From positions 1,302,001 to 1,366,000 of the forward strand of contig NZ_JABJQY010000002.1 in the NCBI RefSeq assembly GCF_013155375.1: a DNA stretch of 64,000 bases. The letters are read 5' to 3'. This stretch comes from Nocardioides sp. zg-1308. GTDB lineage: Bacteria; Actinomycetota; Actinomycetes; Propionibacteriales; Nocardioidaceae. This document shows positions 54,875-63,700 of the stretch, piece after piece (within the stretch, counting starts at the first letter, position 1; every line of letters begins with the position of its first letter). The notes under the pieces were generated by a model. That model was not told where the DNA came from, did no database searches, and saw only the letters and a list, made by a program, of their open reading frames with translations. A program made the position numbers and the translations under genes.

Positions 54875-54919
54875 TTGACGAGAACTGGCCAGGGTAGTTA
54901 TCGTCATAGTGACATTAAC
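54875..54919 (+). promoter_or_regulatory. Promoter and NrtR-type operator of the SPFH-NAD kinase operon
   Basis: An imperfect 23-base palindrome at 54897-54919: left arm GTTATCGTCA, centre TAG, right arm TGACATTAAC, with 8 of 10 arm positions pairing. A -35-like TTGACG (54875-54880) and a -10-like TTATCG (54898-54903) lie 17 bases apart, so the palindrome covers the -10. TAGTGTC at 54865 and TAGTGAC at 54907 are similar half-sites. Confidence 0.7.
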
Positions 54920-54938
54920 ACCGGACAAGGAGCACCTG

Positions 54939-55661
54939 TTGGCTGACATCGCCCGCTACCCCTTCGCTCGCCACCTCCGCGGCTCGAGCACCACGCACGT
55001 CGGTCACGTCCGCAACGGCAGGACGATCCACGCCGGTGTCGGCGCCTCGTTCTGGTTCCGGCCGCTCAGCGCGGTCCGGCACGAGGTGCCCGTCGATGAC
55101 CGGGAGCTGCCGCTGCTGTTCCACGCCCGCACCAGCGACTTCCAGGACGTCACGGTCCAGGCCACCATCACCTACCGCGTGACCGACCCCTCCACGGCGG
55201 CCGGTCGCATCGACTTCTCCATCGACCCGGAGACCGGCGCCTGGCGCGGCACCCCGCTGGACCAGGTGGCGGGGCTGCTGACGGAATCGGCCCAGCAGTA
55301 CGCGATCGACATGCTGGCCACCGTCGACCTGACCGACGCGATGGCCGGCGGTGTCGGGCCCGTGCGCTCGGTCATCACCGACGGCCTGAGGGCCGACGAG
55401 CGACTGGCCGAGACCGGCATCGCCGTGGTCGGCGTACGAGTGGTCGCGGTCCGCCCCGAGCCCGAGGTCGAGAAGGCCCTGCGCACCCCGACCCGCGAGC
55501 GCGTGCAGCAGGAGTCGGACCGGGCGACGTTCGAACGACGGGCGCTCGCCGCCAAGGAGCTCGCGGCCCACCTGCCCGCGATCGACACCCTCGTGCTGAG
55601 CCCCGACCTGGTGAGCACCGCGCTGGCCCAGCTGGCCGGCGGGCGGACGGCGGCGTCGTGA
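54939..55661 (+). CDS. SPFH/Band-7 domain protein
   Basis: 240 residues from the TTG at 54939, which has AAGGAG six bases upstream. A GTG at 54909 lies inside the operator and lacks a ribosome site. The SPFH core runs from [20 protein letters not shown] through [20 protein letters not shown], then a helical tail [20 protein letters not shown] typical of prohibitin-like oligomerisation. No membrane anchor is obvious at the N-terminus, so it may be cytosolic or peripheral. Its stop overlaps the NAD kinase-like start (GTGA). The function is unknown; SPFH proteins often scaffold other enzymes. Confidence 0.85.
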   Translation: MADIARYPFARHLRGSSTTHVGHVRNGRTIHAGVGASFWFRPLSAVRHEVPVDDRELPLLFHARTSDFQDVTVQATITYRVTDPSTAAGRIDFSIDPETGAWRGTPLDQVAGLLTESAQQYAIDMLATVDLTDAMAGGVGPVRSVITDGLRADERLAETGIAVVGVRVVAVRPEPEVEKALRTPTRERVQQESDRATFERRALAAKELAAHLPAIDTLVLSPDLVSTALAQLAGGRTAAS

Positions 55662-56536
55662 GCCTCGCGCCCCGCGTCGTCGTGGTCCACCGGCGCACCG
55701 AGCTCGACGAGCTCGTGGCCACCCACGGGACGCGCGGTCAGGCGGCCTTCTTCCTCAGCACCCGCGGACGCGACATCGCCGAGCTGGAGGAACGTCACCG
55801 ACTGACCCGCGAGGCGCTCGACACGGTGGCCGCCGCGATCCCGGTGGACTGGCGCCGGGGCAGCGTGGAGCGCGGTGACGTGTCCCGGTTCCTGTTCTCA
55901 CCCGACGACGTCATCGTCGTCGTCGGGCAGGACGGGCTCGTGGCCAACGTCGCCAAGTACCTCGACGGCCAGCCGGTCATCGGCATCGACCCGGACCCGG
56001 CACGCAACGCCGGCGTGCTGGTCACGCACGCCGCCGGCGACCTGCCTCGCCTGCTGCGGAGCACCGACCGCGTCACCCGGCACACCATGGTCCGTGCCAC
56101 CCTCGACGACGGCCAGGAGCTGCTCGCCCTCAACGAGGTCTTCGTGGGCCACCCCAGCCACCAGACGGCTCGCTACGACCTCCTGACACCCGAGGCGGCG
56201 GGGGAGTCGCAGGCGTCGTCCGGGATGATCGTCTCGAGCGGCACGGGTGCCACCGGGTGGTGCCGCTCGGTGGCTCTGGAGCGCCGCAGCCCGATCACGC
56301 TCCCGGGTCCGGAGGAGCCGCGCCTCGTCTGGTTCGTCCGCGAGGCGTGGCCCTCGCCCGCCACGGGGACCGTCCTGACCGAGGGTGAGCTCACGGCCGG
56401 CGAGCTGGAGCTGACGGTCAGGTCCGACCGGCTGGTCGCCTTCGGGGACGGCATCGAGGCGGACGCCCTCACGCTGACCTGGGGCCAGACGGTGCGGATC
56501 GGACGTGCGACCACCGTGCTGCGACTGGTCGCCTGA
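55658..56536 (+). CDS. NAD kinase-like protein with variant motifs
   Basis: 292 residues. It aligns to the NAD kinase fold through [18 protein letters not shown] (in place of the usual GGDGT loop), [20 protein letters not shown] (NE motif and substrate loop) and [18 protein letters not shown] (in place of the TPTGSTAY loop). The altered Gly-Gly-Asp-Gly-Thr, here Gly-Gln-Asp-Gly-Leu, may change phosphate donor or substrate. It would make NADP or a related product. It is coupled to the SPFH gene and probably repressed by the divergent NrtR-like protein. This is not the housekeeping NAD kinase context, which is usually near recN. Confidence 0.82.
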   Translation: MSLAPRVVVVHRRTELDELVATHGTRGQAAFFLSTRGRDIAELEERHRLTREALDTVAAAIPVDWRRGSVERGDVSRFLFSPDDVIVVVGQDGLVANVAKYLDGQPVIGIDPDPARNAGVLVTHAAGDLPRLLRSTDRVTRHTMVRATLDDGQELLALNEVFVGHPSHQTARYDLLTPEAAGESQASSGMIVSSGTGATGWCRSVALERRSPITLPGPEEPRLVWFVREAWPSPATGTVLTEGELTAGELELTVRSDRLVAFGDGIEADALTLTWGQTVRIGRATTVLRLVA

Positions 56537-56549
56537 TCGGACCGATCAG
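56533..56549. terminator. Palindrome spanning both convergent stops, NAD kinase-like / menB
   Basis: CTGATCGG-A-CCGATCAG, a perfect 17-base palindrome covering the TGA of the kinase gene and the stop of menB. Outer CTGGT (56525) and ACCAG (56555) extend it. The loop is too tight for a full-length stem, so the tip would open, but it can still serve as terminator. Confidence 0.5.
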
Positions 56550-57496
56550 TAGTACCAGGGGTACGGCGACCAGTCGGGCTCCCGCTTCTCGAGGAACTGG
56601 TCGCGGCCCTCCTGCGCCTCGTCGGTCATGTAGGCCAGCCGCGTCGTCTCGCCGGCGAAGAGCTGCTGGCCGACGAGGCCGTCGTCGAGGAGGTTGAAGG
56701 AGTACTTCAGCATCCGCTGGGCGGTGGGCGACTTGCCGTTGATCTTCCGGCCCCAGTCGAGGGCCACCTTCTCGAGGTCGGCGTGGTCGACGACGCGGTT
56801 GACCGCGCCCATGCGGTGCATCTCCTCGGCGTCGTACTCGTCGCCGAGGAAGAAGATCTCGCGGGCGCGCTTCTGGCCGACCTGCCGGGCGAGGTAGGCC
56901 GAGCCGTAGCCGCCGTCGAACGAGCCGACGTCGGCGTCGGTCTGTTTGAACCGCGCGTGCTCGCGGCTGGCGAGCGTCAGGTCGGCGACGACGTGCAGGC
57001 TGTGCCCGCCGCCCGCGGCCCAGCCGGGGACGACGCAGATGACCACCTTGGGCATGAAGCGGATGAGCCTCTGGCACTCGAGGATGTGGAGGCGGGCGAG
57101 CCGCGCCTTGTCGATGGGGTTGGGCTCGGACCCGGCGTCGCCCCCGGTGCGCGGCTCGGTGCCCGCGGTCTCGTACTGGTAGCCGGCCCGGCCGCGGATC
57201 CGCTGGTCGCCACCGGTGCAGAAGGCCCACTTGCCGTTCTTGGCGCTCGGACCGTTGCCGGTGAGGATCACGCAGCCGACGTCGGCGGACGTACGACCGT
57301 GCTCGAGGGTGCGCAGCAGCTCGTCGACGGTGTGCGGCCGGAACGCGTTGAGGACGTCGGGGCGGTCGAACGCGATGCGGACGGTGCCGTGCTCGCGGGC
57401 CCGGTGGTAGGTGAGGTCGGTGAGGTCCTCGAAGCCGGGCACGGCGTCCCAGGACTCGGGGTCGAAGATCTCGCTCACGCCCTCGATCGCACTCAT
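56546..57496 (-). CDS. menB: 1,4-dihydroxy-2-naphthoyl-CoA synthase
   Basis: 316 residues of the crotonase fold, the ring-closing enzyme of menaquinone synthesis. AFCTGGDQRIRG is the oxyanion hole and active loop. VVPGWAAGGGHSLHVVADLT and TDADVGSFDGGYGSAYLARQ are MenB-specific. The C-terminal PDWSPYPWYY is the normal end. The ATG at 57496 (MSAIEGVSEIF) is chosen over the longer frame to 57562, which overlaps the divergent gene. No other men genes are in the window. Confidence 0.95.
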   Translation of the reverse strand: MSAIEGVSEIFDPESWDAVPGFEDLTDLTYHRAREHGTVRIAFDRPDVLNAFRPHTVDELLRTLEHGRTSADVGCVILTGNGPSAKNGKWAFCTGGDQRIRGRAGYQYETAGTEPRTGGDAGSEPNPIDKARLARLHILECQRLIRFMPKVVICVVPGWAAGGGHSLHVVADLTLASREHARFKQTDADVGSFDGGYGSAYLARQVGQKRAREIFFLGDEYDAEEMHRMGAVNRVVDHADLEKVALDWGRKINGKSPTAQRMLKYSFNLLDDGLVGQQLFAGETTRLAYMTDEAQEGRDQFLEKREPDWSPYPWYY

Positions 57497-57555
57497 GGCG
57501 CGAGGGTAGTGGGGAGGCGCTGGAAGTTCGCCGCCGCCCGTGGTGTTGTGGGGGC

Positions 57556-57996
57556 ATGGCACTGACTGGAACCTATGTCCCGAGCTCGGCCGAGTGGGTC
57601 CGCAACCAGGTCGCGGAGTACGAGGCGTCCGACGGCGAGCGGGCCGGCACGCTGCCCGGCACGAAGTACCCGATCGTCGTCATCACGTCGGTCGGATCGT
57701 CGTCCGGCAACCTGCGCAAGAACCCCGTCATGCGGGTCGAGCGCGACGGCGCCTACCTCGCGGTGGCGTCCAAGGGTGGGGCCCCCGAGGACCCGGCGTG
57801 GGCCGACAACTTCCGCAAGCACCCGGAGGTGGAGCTGCAGGACGAGGCGGAGAAGCACGTCTACCGGGTCCGCGAGCTCAGCGGGGACGAGCGCGCCGAC
57901 TGGTGGCAGCTGGCCGTCGAGACCTGGTCGACCTACGCGTCCTACCAGGAGAAGACGGACCGCCAGATCCCGCTGTTCCTCCTCGAGCGCGCCTGA
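57556..57996 (+). CDS. F420-dependent nitroreductase-family (Ddn-type) protein
   Basis: 146 residues. LPGTKYPIVVITSVGSSSGN has the G-x-K/R-S-G-type strand that holds F420 phosphate, followed by RKNPVMRV, YLAVASKGGAPEDPAWADNF and KHPEVELQ. This order defines the deazaflavin-dependent nitroreductase family of actinobacteria, whose members reduce quinones or nitro compounds with F420H2. It is head-to-head with menB, 59 bases apart, suggesting that menaquinone may be its partner. Single-domain, no signal. Confidence 0.9.
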   Translation: MALTGTYVPSSAEWVRNQVAEYEASDGERAGTLPGTKYPIVVITSVGSSSGNLRKNPVMRVERDGAYLAVASKGGAPEDPAWADNFRKHPEVELQDEAEKHVYRVRELSGDERADWWQLAVETWSTYASYQEKTDRQIPLFLLERA

Positions 57997-58000
57997 CGGA

Positions 58001-58195
58001 TCAGCTCGGCTGGGGCGGGGTCGGGTCCGCGCCCTCGACGACGGCCTCGTCGTCGCGGTCCCCGTCGTGCACCACCGCCTCCGGGTCGGGATCGACGTGG
58101 GCGGGGGCCTCCGGCTCCAGCCGCTCGGTCGACTCGTCCTCGGCGTCGATGTCGACGTCCGTGGGAGCCTGCTGGTCACCGTCGTTGATGCTCAT
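58001..58195 (-). CDS. Small acidic protein, unknown function
   Basis: 64 residues, MSINDGDQQAPTDVDIDAED followed by more Asp/Glu/Pro-rich sequence, so highly acidic and probably disordered. GGAAGGA lies seven bases before the ATG. Its stop is four bases from the convergent Ddn-type gene. There are no motifs to name it; codon bias fits a real gene, but it could be a chance frame. Confidence 0.5.
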   Translation of the reverse strand: MSINDGDQQAPTDVDIDAEDESTERLEPEAPAHVDPDPEAVVHDGDRDDEAVVEGADPTPPQPS

Positions 58196-58292
58196 CGCGC
58201 GGTCCTTCCGTGTCGGATCACCGGATCGCTCGCGTACCCGCTCCACCGCGGCGCATGCGTCGGGCGACCTGCGGCGCGGGCGTACGCGCGTC

Positions 58293-58344
58293 AGCGGTGA
58301 GTGAGGCAGCTTCTCGAGCCGCAGAACCTGCCTCACTCACCGCT
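58293..58344. repeat. 52-bp palindromic interspersed repeat, copy C
   Basis: Perfect 17-bp arms AGCGGTGAGTGAGGCAG (58293-58309) and CTGCCTCACTCACCGCT (58328-58344), with inner TTCT and AGAA. It is the best-preserved copy of the element also found twice at 20.4-20.6 kb. It lies between the small acidic gene and the ACT protein gene. Confidence 0.85.
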
Positions 58345-58372
58345 CGACAGGAGCCGGAGTACGACGCCCGTG

Positions 58373-58978
58373 TCAGGCGTGGCTGATCGTCATGGCCAGC
58401 CCCAGCAGGTGCTCGAGGCGGGCGAGCTCGGAGTCGAGGAACTCCGGGCCGCCGCGGCGGCCGATGAGCACGAGGTCGCGGCCGAAGGGGGCCGCGCACT
58501 CGACGTAGATCTCGTGGTCGGGCAGCCGCGTCGGGGCGGTCACCTCGTCGAGGTCGAACTCGGTGGGTGCGGCGTCGGTGGCGTGGGCGACTGCCCAGCC
58601 GTCGCCGTCGCGGCGCAGGCGCGCGGCCCAGTCGACGCGGAACGTGATGGGCAGCAGGTCGATGAGCCGGTCCTGCGCGTTGGCCGGGTCCTCGGTGAGC
58701 GCCTCGACGACCTCGAGGTCGAGGAAGAGGTTGCCGCCGGCGGCGTAGCGGTTGACCCACAGCACGCTGACGCCGTCGAGCACGCTGCACGCCGAGACGA
58801 TGGAGTCGGGCATGGTGCCCGGCGCGATCTCCAGCAGCACGTCGTCGACCGCGAAGCCGTCGCGCTTCTCGACGATCTCGATCGCCTCGATGTCGCCGCC
58901 CGCCTCACCGATCGCGCTCGCCACGCGACCGAGCGAGCCCGGGACGTCGGGCAGCTCCACGCGGATCAGGTAGGGCAT
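58373..58978 (-). CDS. ACT-domain protein
   Basis: 201 residues. Residues 1-75 are an ACT domain: YLIRVELPDVPGSLGRVASA then IGEAGGDIEAIEIVEKRDGF. The rest (HATDAAPTEFDLDEVTAPTR, DLVLIGRRGGPEFLDSELAR) has no family I can name. ACT domains bind amino acids and control enzymes allosterically. As a stand-alone protein it may be a sensor; no target gene is next to it. Monocistronic on the minus strand after copy C of the repeat. Confidence 0.82.
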   Translation of the reverse strand: MPYLIRVELPDVPGSLGRVASAIGEAGGDIEAIEIVEKRDGFAVDDVLLEIAPGTMPDSIVSACSVLDGVSVLWVNRYAAGGNLFLDLEVVEALTEDPANAQDRLIDLLPITFRVDWAARLRRDGDGWAVAHATDAAPTEFDLDEVTAPTRLPDHEIYVECAAPFGRDLVLIGRRGGPEFLDSELARLEHLLGLAMTISHA

Positions 58979-59014
58979 GCGTGGAGGCTATCGGGGATCT
59001 GTGTCTGCGACGTC

Positions 59015-60766
59015 TCAGCCATCCGACAGCCGGGCACGCAGGCCGCTGGCGCGCAGCGCCTGCCGCGCGATCGCCGCCCGCACCGCCGACTCGGAGCCGA
59101 TCACCCGCACCTTGCGCTGCGCGCGCGTCACCGCGGTGTAGAAGAGCTCGCGGGTCAGCAGCCGTGACTCCTCGTCGGGGAGGAGGACGGTGATCTCGTC
59201 GGCCTGGCTGCCCTGTGACTTGTGGATCGTCATCGCGTGCATGGTGTCGACCTCGCCCAGCCGTGACGGCGCCAGCTCGAGGTGGCCGACGCCCGTGGCG
59301 ATCGCGGCCCGCGGACCCGCCGCGCCGGCCACGACCACGCCGGTGTCGCCGTTGTAGATGCCGAGGGAGTAGTCGTTGGACGACACGAGGACCGGACGAC
59401 CGAGGTAGGCCGCGTCGTGCACCGAGACGCCGGTCTCGACGGTGAACCACTGCTCGATGCGGCGGTTCCAGTGGCGTACGCCGAACGGGCCGTCGCGGTG
59501 GGCGCACAGCAGGCGGTGCCGGTCGAGGGCGGCGAGCGCCCGCTGCGCGTCACCGGCCACGGCGGCGTCGTGCACCGCGAGGGCGTGGGGGAGCACGGCG
59601 GAGCGGATCGTCGACGCGGGGTCGCCCTCGGGCACCCACTCGACGGCCCCGCCACCGGCCCGCAGGGCCGCGACGGCCGCGTCGGCGTCGCCGAGCCGCA
59701 GCGCCTCGGCGAGCCGGCCGATGTCCTCGCCGTAGCGGTGCGCCGTGGTGAGGGCCGCCACGGGGCTGTCGGGGCGGTGCTCGTAGCCGCGGACGAGGTC
59801 GGTGAGCACGGCGCCCGCGTCGACCGAGCTGAGCTGGTCGGGGTCGCCCACGAGCACCAGCCGGGCCTCGGGACGCACGGCCTCGAGCAGCCGCGCCATC
59901 ATCGTCAGCGAGACCATCGAGGCCTCGTCGACGACGACGAGGTCGTGGGGCAGCCGGTTGCCGCGGTGGTGGCGGAAGCGGGTGCTGTTGCCGGGGTGCT
60001 GGCGCAGGAGGCGGTGCAGCGTCATCGCGCCGACGTCGGCGAGGCGGTCCTGGTCGGCCCCGCCGAACCGGGTCGCGGAGTCGCGCACGGACTGCTCGAG
60101 CCGCGCCGCGGCCTTGCCGGTCGGGGCGGCCAGCGCGATGCGCAGCGTCTGGCCCCGCGCCTCCGCCTGCTCGACCAGGACCGCCAGCAGGCCGGCGACC
60201 GCGGTCGTCTTGCCCGTGCCGGGACCGCCGGTGACGACGGTCGTCGCCTGCGTCGCCGCCCGGCGGCAGGCCTCTCGCTGCTCGTCGGACTCGGCGCTCG
60301 GGAACACCCGCGCCAGCGACCGGTCGAGGAGCGAGGTGTCGACGGCGTGCGTCACGCGGCTGCGGTCGCGCAGGTCGTGCAGGACCTGCGTCTCCTGCTC
60401 GTGGTAGCGGTCGAGGTAGACCAGGCCGTGCTCGAGATGGACGACACCCGAGGCGACCACCCGGCTGGACGAGACGGCGTCCGTCCACGCCGACGGCTCG
60501 GGCCACGGCACGTCGACGTCCGGCAGCGTCGCCGGGACGGCTGGGAGGTCGAGGCAGACCGAGCCGTGGCGGACGGCCCGGACCGCGAGGGCGACGGCGA
60601 GGAGCACCGCCTCGTCGCGCTCGCCCGTGACCCGCCCCAGGTTGGTGGCGACGTGGACGTCGGCGGCGGTCAGCACCCCGGCGAGGTTGAAGGTGCGGAG
60701 CAGGCCGGTGGCGTTGACGGCCAGGTCGCGGTCGTGGGCGTCGACCGGTTCGAAGGTCTCGCTCAT
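59015..60766 (-). CDS. recD: Exodeoxyribonuclease V subunit alpha (RecD helicase)
   Basis: A 583-residue SF1B helicase. Walker A TTVVTGGPGTGKTTAVAGLL; motif Ia LAAPTGKAAARLEQS; Walker B LVVVDEASMVSL; motif III LVLVGDPDQLSSVDAG; motif V/VI MTIHKSQGSQADEITVLLP and LFYTAVTRAQRKV. It is the fast 5'-3' motor of RecBCD, which processes double-strand breaks. The ATG overlaps the recB stop (ATGA). RecBCD is not universal in actinobacteria, which more often use AdnAB. Confidence 0.94.
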   Translation of the reverse strand: MSETFEPVDAHDRDLAVNATGLLRTFNLAGVLTAADVHVATNLGRVTGERDEAVLLAVALAVRAVRHGSVCLDLPAVPATLPDVDVPWPEPSAWTDAVSSSRVVASGVVHLEHGLVYLDRYHEQETQVLHDLRDRSRVTHAVDTSLLDRSLARVFPSAESDEQREACRRAATQATTVVTGGPGTGKTTAVAGLLAVLVEQAEARGQTLRIALAAPTGKAAARLEQSVRDSATRFGGADQDRLADVGAMTLHRLLRQHPGNSTRFRHHRGNRLPHDLVVVDEASMVSLTMMARLLEAVRPEARLVLVGDPDQLSSVDAGAVLTDLVRGYEHRPDSPVAALTTAHRYGEDIGRLAEALRLGDADAAVAALRAGGGAVEWVPEGDPASTIRSAVLPHALAVHDAAVAGDAQRALAALDRHRLLCAHRDGPFGVRHWNRRIEQWFTVETGVSVHDAAYLGRPVLVSSNDYSLGIYNGDTGVVVAGAAGPRAAIATGVGHLELAPSRLGEVDTMHAMTIHKSQGSQADEITVLLPDEESRLLTRELFYTAVTRAQRKVRVIGSESAVRAAIARQALRASGLRARLSDG

Positions 60767-63700
60767 CGGCGCACGACCCCGTCGAGCAGGTCGGACAGCT
60801 CCTCGACCAGCGGGACGGGCGGCCGCCACGAGAACACGCCGCACGGCATCCCGTCGACCACCGGGGTCTCCGGGCCGCACATGCCCCGGAGGTAGAGGTA
60901 GAGCACGCCGCCGAGGTGGGTGGCCGGGTCGTAGCCGGGCAGCCGCCACCGCAGGTAGCGGTGGAGCACGACGGTGTAGAGCAGTGCCTGGAGGGGGTAG
61001 TCGGAGTGGGCCATCGCCTCGTCGAGCATCTCGGGGCGGTAGTCGTGTGCCGTCAGCGGCTGATCGATCGGCCCCAGCCAGTTGGTCTTGTAGTCGACGG
61101 TGAGGAAGCGCTGGGCGCCGTCCACCTCGAGGCGCAGCACGACGTCGATCGAGCCGGTGAGGTAGCCGCGCAGCGACTGGGCGGCGAGGTCGGGGTCGCC
61201 GTCGAGGGCGTCGGCGTAGACCCGCACGGCGTCGCCCTCGGGCAGGTGTCGGCGCAGCAGCGGTGCGAGGTCGCCGAGGCGTACGTCGGCGGGCGCGGCC
61301 ACCGTGTCGCCACCGGCCAGCGGCACCTCGAAGTCGAGCTCGCGCAGCCGGTCGGGCAGGCCCAGCGACAGGAGGGTCCGGTCGCCCGCGAGCGGCCCGA
61401 GCGGGCTGCTGCACACGGCGACCAGCGCGTCGGCCAGCCCGCCCGGGTCGAGCTCGACCGGCCACCAGACCAGCTGCTCCTCGACCAGCCGCAGCAGCTC
61501 GGCGCGGAAGTCGTCCGCGGCCGGGTCGGCGTGCTCGAGCACCGCGTGGACCAGCGACCCGAAGGTCGCGCCGACCGGCAGGTCCGCCATCGGCGACGGC
61601 ACCGAGGCGGCGCCCGCGTCGCTGCCGTCGACGACCAGGCCGCCCAGGTCGGCGGTCACGTCGTCGAGGGTGGTGTCCGAGTCCTCGTCGGGCACCAGCT
61701 CGGGCTCGGACAGCGACGCCGCCGCCGCGTGGGCGGCGCTGGCCGCCGACAGCGAGGAGTAGGAGGTGCGGCGCCACGACGTGTCGACCGACCGGCCGAA
61801 CGACCGCACCGACAGCGCCTCGGTGGAGCGCTCGAGCGGCGTGGGGTCCGGTGGCGTGAGGGCCGCGAGCTCGACGCTGGGCCCGCCGGCGTCCTGCCAC
61901 GCCGCGAGGATCGCGAGCAACCGGTCCTCGTCGACGAGGGCCTGGCTGTCGGGCACGGGCGCCATGCCGGGGCGACGCCCGAAGAGCATCCGGTGCAGCG
62001 GCGAGTCGGGGGTGTTGCGGTCCGCGGCGGCGTACCAGGCCACCACCTGCGACTGCGCCCGTGTCATGGCGACGTAGAGCAGGCGGAGCGACTCGCCGGC
62101 GTCCTCGCGCCAGTGGCGCCCCACCGCCTCGCGGTGGAACGCGCTCGGGCCGCCGACGTCGCGGCAGCGCCGGCCCTCGTCGTCGTGGAAGAGCGGGATG
62201 GCGGGGTCGCGGCCGGTGTAGCGGTTCCACAGCGTCGGCAGGTAGACGACGGGGTACTGGAGGCCCTTGCTGCCGTGGATGGTGACGAGCTGGACCGCGT
62301 CGGCGTCGGAGTCGAGGCGGCGGGTGCGCTCGGAGGACACCTCGAGCTTGTCGTCGGCCACCTGCTCGCGCAGCCAGGCGAGCAGCCCGACGAGGCCGAG
62401 CCGCTCCTCGGTGGAGACCCGCAGCAGCGACTCGCCGACGTGGCGCAGGTCGGTCAGCGTGCGCTCGCCACCGACGCGCGCGAGCACCCGCGCGGTGAGG
62501 CCGTCGACGGCGGCGACCTCGACCACGGCGGCCACGCCGCGGTGCGTGAAGACGTCGGTGAGCGTGCGGACGCGCGCTGTGAGCTCGTCGGTCAGGTCGT
62601 CGCCGCCCGCGTCGAGCGACTGCGCGGTGTGCCCGAAGAAGGACGTCAGCGCCGCGGCGCGCACCCGGTCGGCGCGGTGCGGCTGCTCGAGCGCCTCGAG
62701 CAGGGTCAGCCACTCGCCCGCGGCGGGCGTGTGGAAGACCGAGCCGCCTGCGTTGACCACCGACGGGACGCCGACGAGCGCCAGGGCGTGCTGCACCGCC
62801 TCGAGCTCGTTGCGCCGAGCCGCCAGCACCGCCACGTCGCCGGGCTCGAGGGGTCGGCCCTCGAAGGTCGGCCCCGACTCGAGGAGGCGCTTGATGTCGT
62901 GGGCGGTGTCGGTGACGACGTGGTCGCGCCACACGGCGACCGGTGGTCGGGAGCGGGGTCCCTTGCCGAGCTCGGCCCGGCGCACGACCCGCAGCCGGAA
63001 CGGAGCGCCCGCCCCCTGGAGGCGGGACTCGTCGAGGTGGGCCTCCACCGGGTGCACCACGATGCGCTCGTCACCGAGCTGCGCGCCCTGCAGGACGGCG
63101 TGGACGGACCGCAGGAGGGGGCGGTCAGAGCGCCAGTTGACCCCGAGCGTCTGGGTCGTCGTGGCGGTCTCGGCCGCCTGGAGGTAGGTGACGACGTCAC
63201 CGCCGCGGAACGCGTAGATCGCCTGCTTGGGGTCGCCGATGAGCACCATGGTGGTCGTCTCGGAGAACGCGCGCCGGAAGACCTGCCACTGGACCGGGTC
63301 GGTGTCCTGGAACTCGTCGATCAGCACGAACTTCCACCGGTGCCGCATGCGTCGGCGCGCAGCGGCGGAGGTGTCCTCGAGGGCGTCGGCGAGCTGGCTG
63401 AGCAGGTCGTCGTAGCTGAGGATCCCGAGGCGTCGCTTGCGCCGCTCGACCTCCTCGAGCACGTCGCACGCGAACCGCACGCGCATCGCGGCGGTCGAGT
63501 CGGGAGCGTCGGTGAGCACCGCCGCCGGCTCGACGCGCGCCCGCGGGTCGTTGGTGACGGAACGGGCGAGCTCCAGGGCGTCGGCGCGGCTCCACGGCGG
63601 GTCGGCCTCCGCGCCGAAGCGCGCGAGGTAGAGGTCGTCGACCGCCTCCGTGGTCAGCTCCTCGAGGTCCTCGACCAACGTCGCCGACGCGTCGGTGTCG

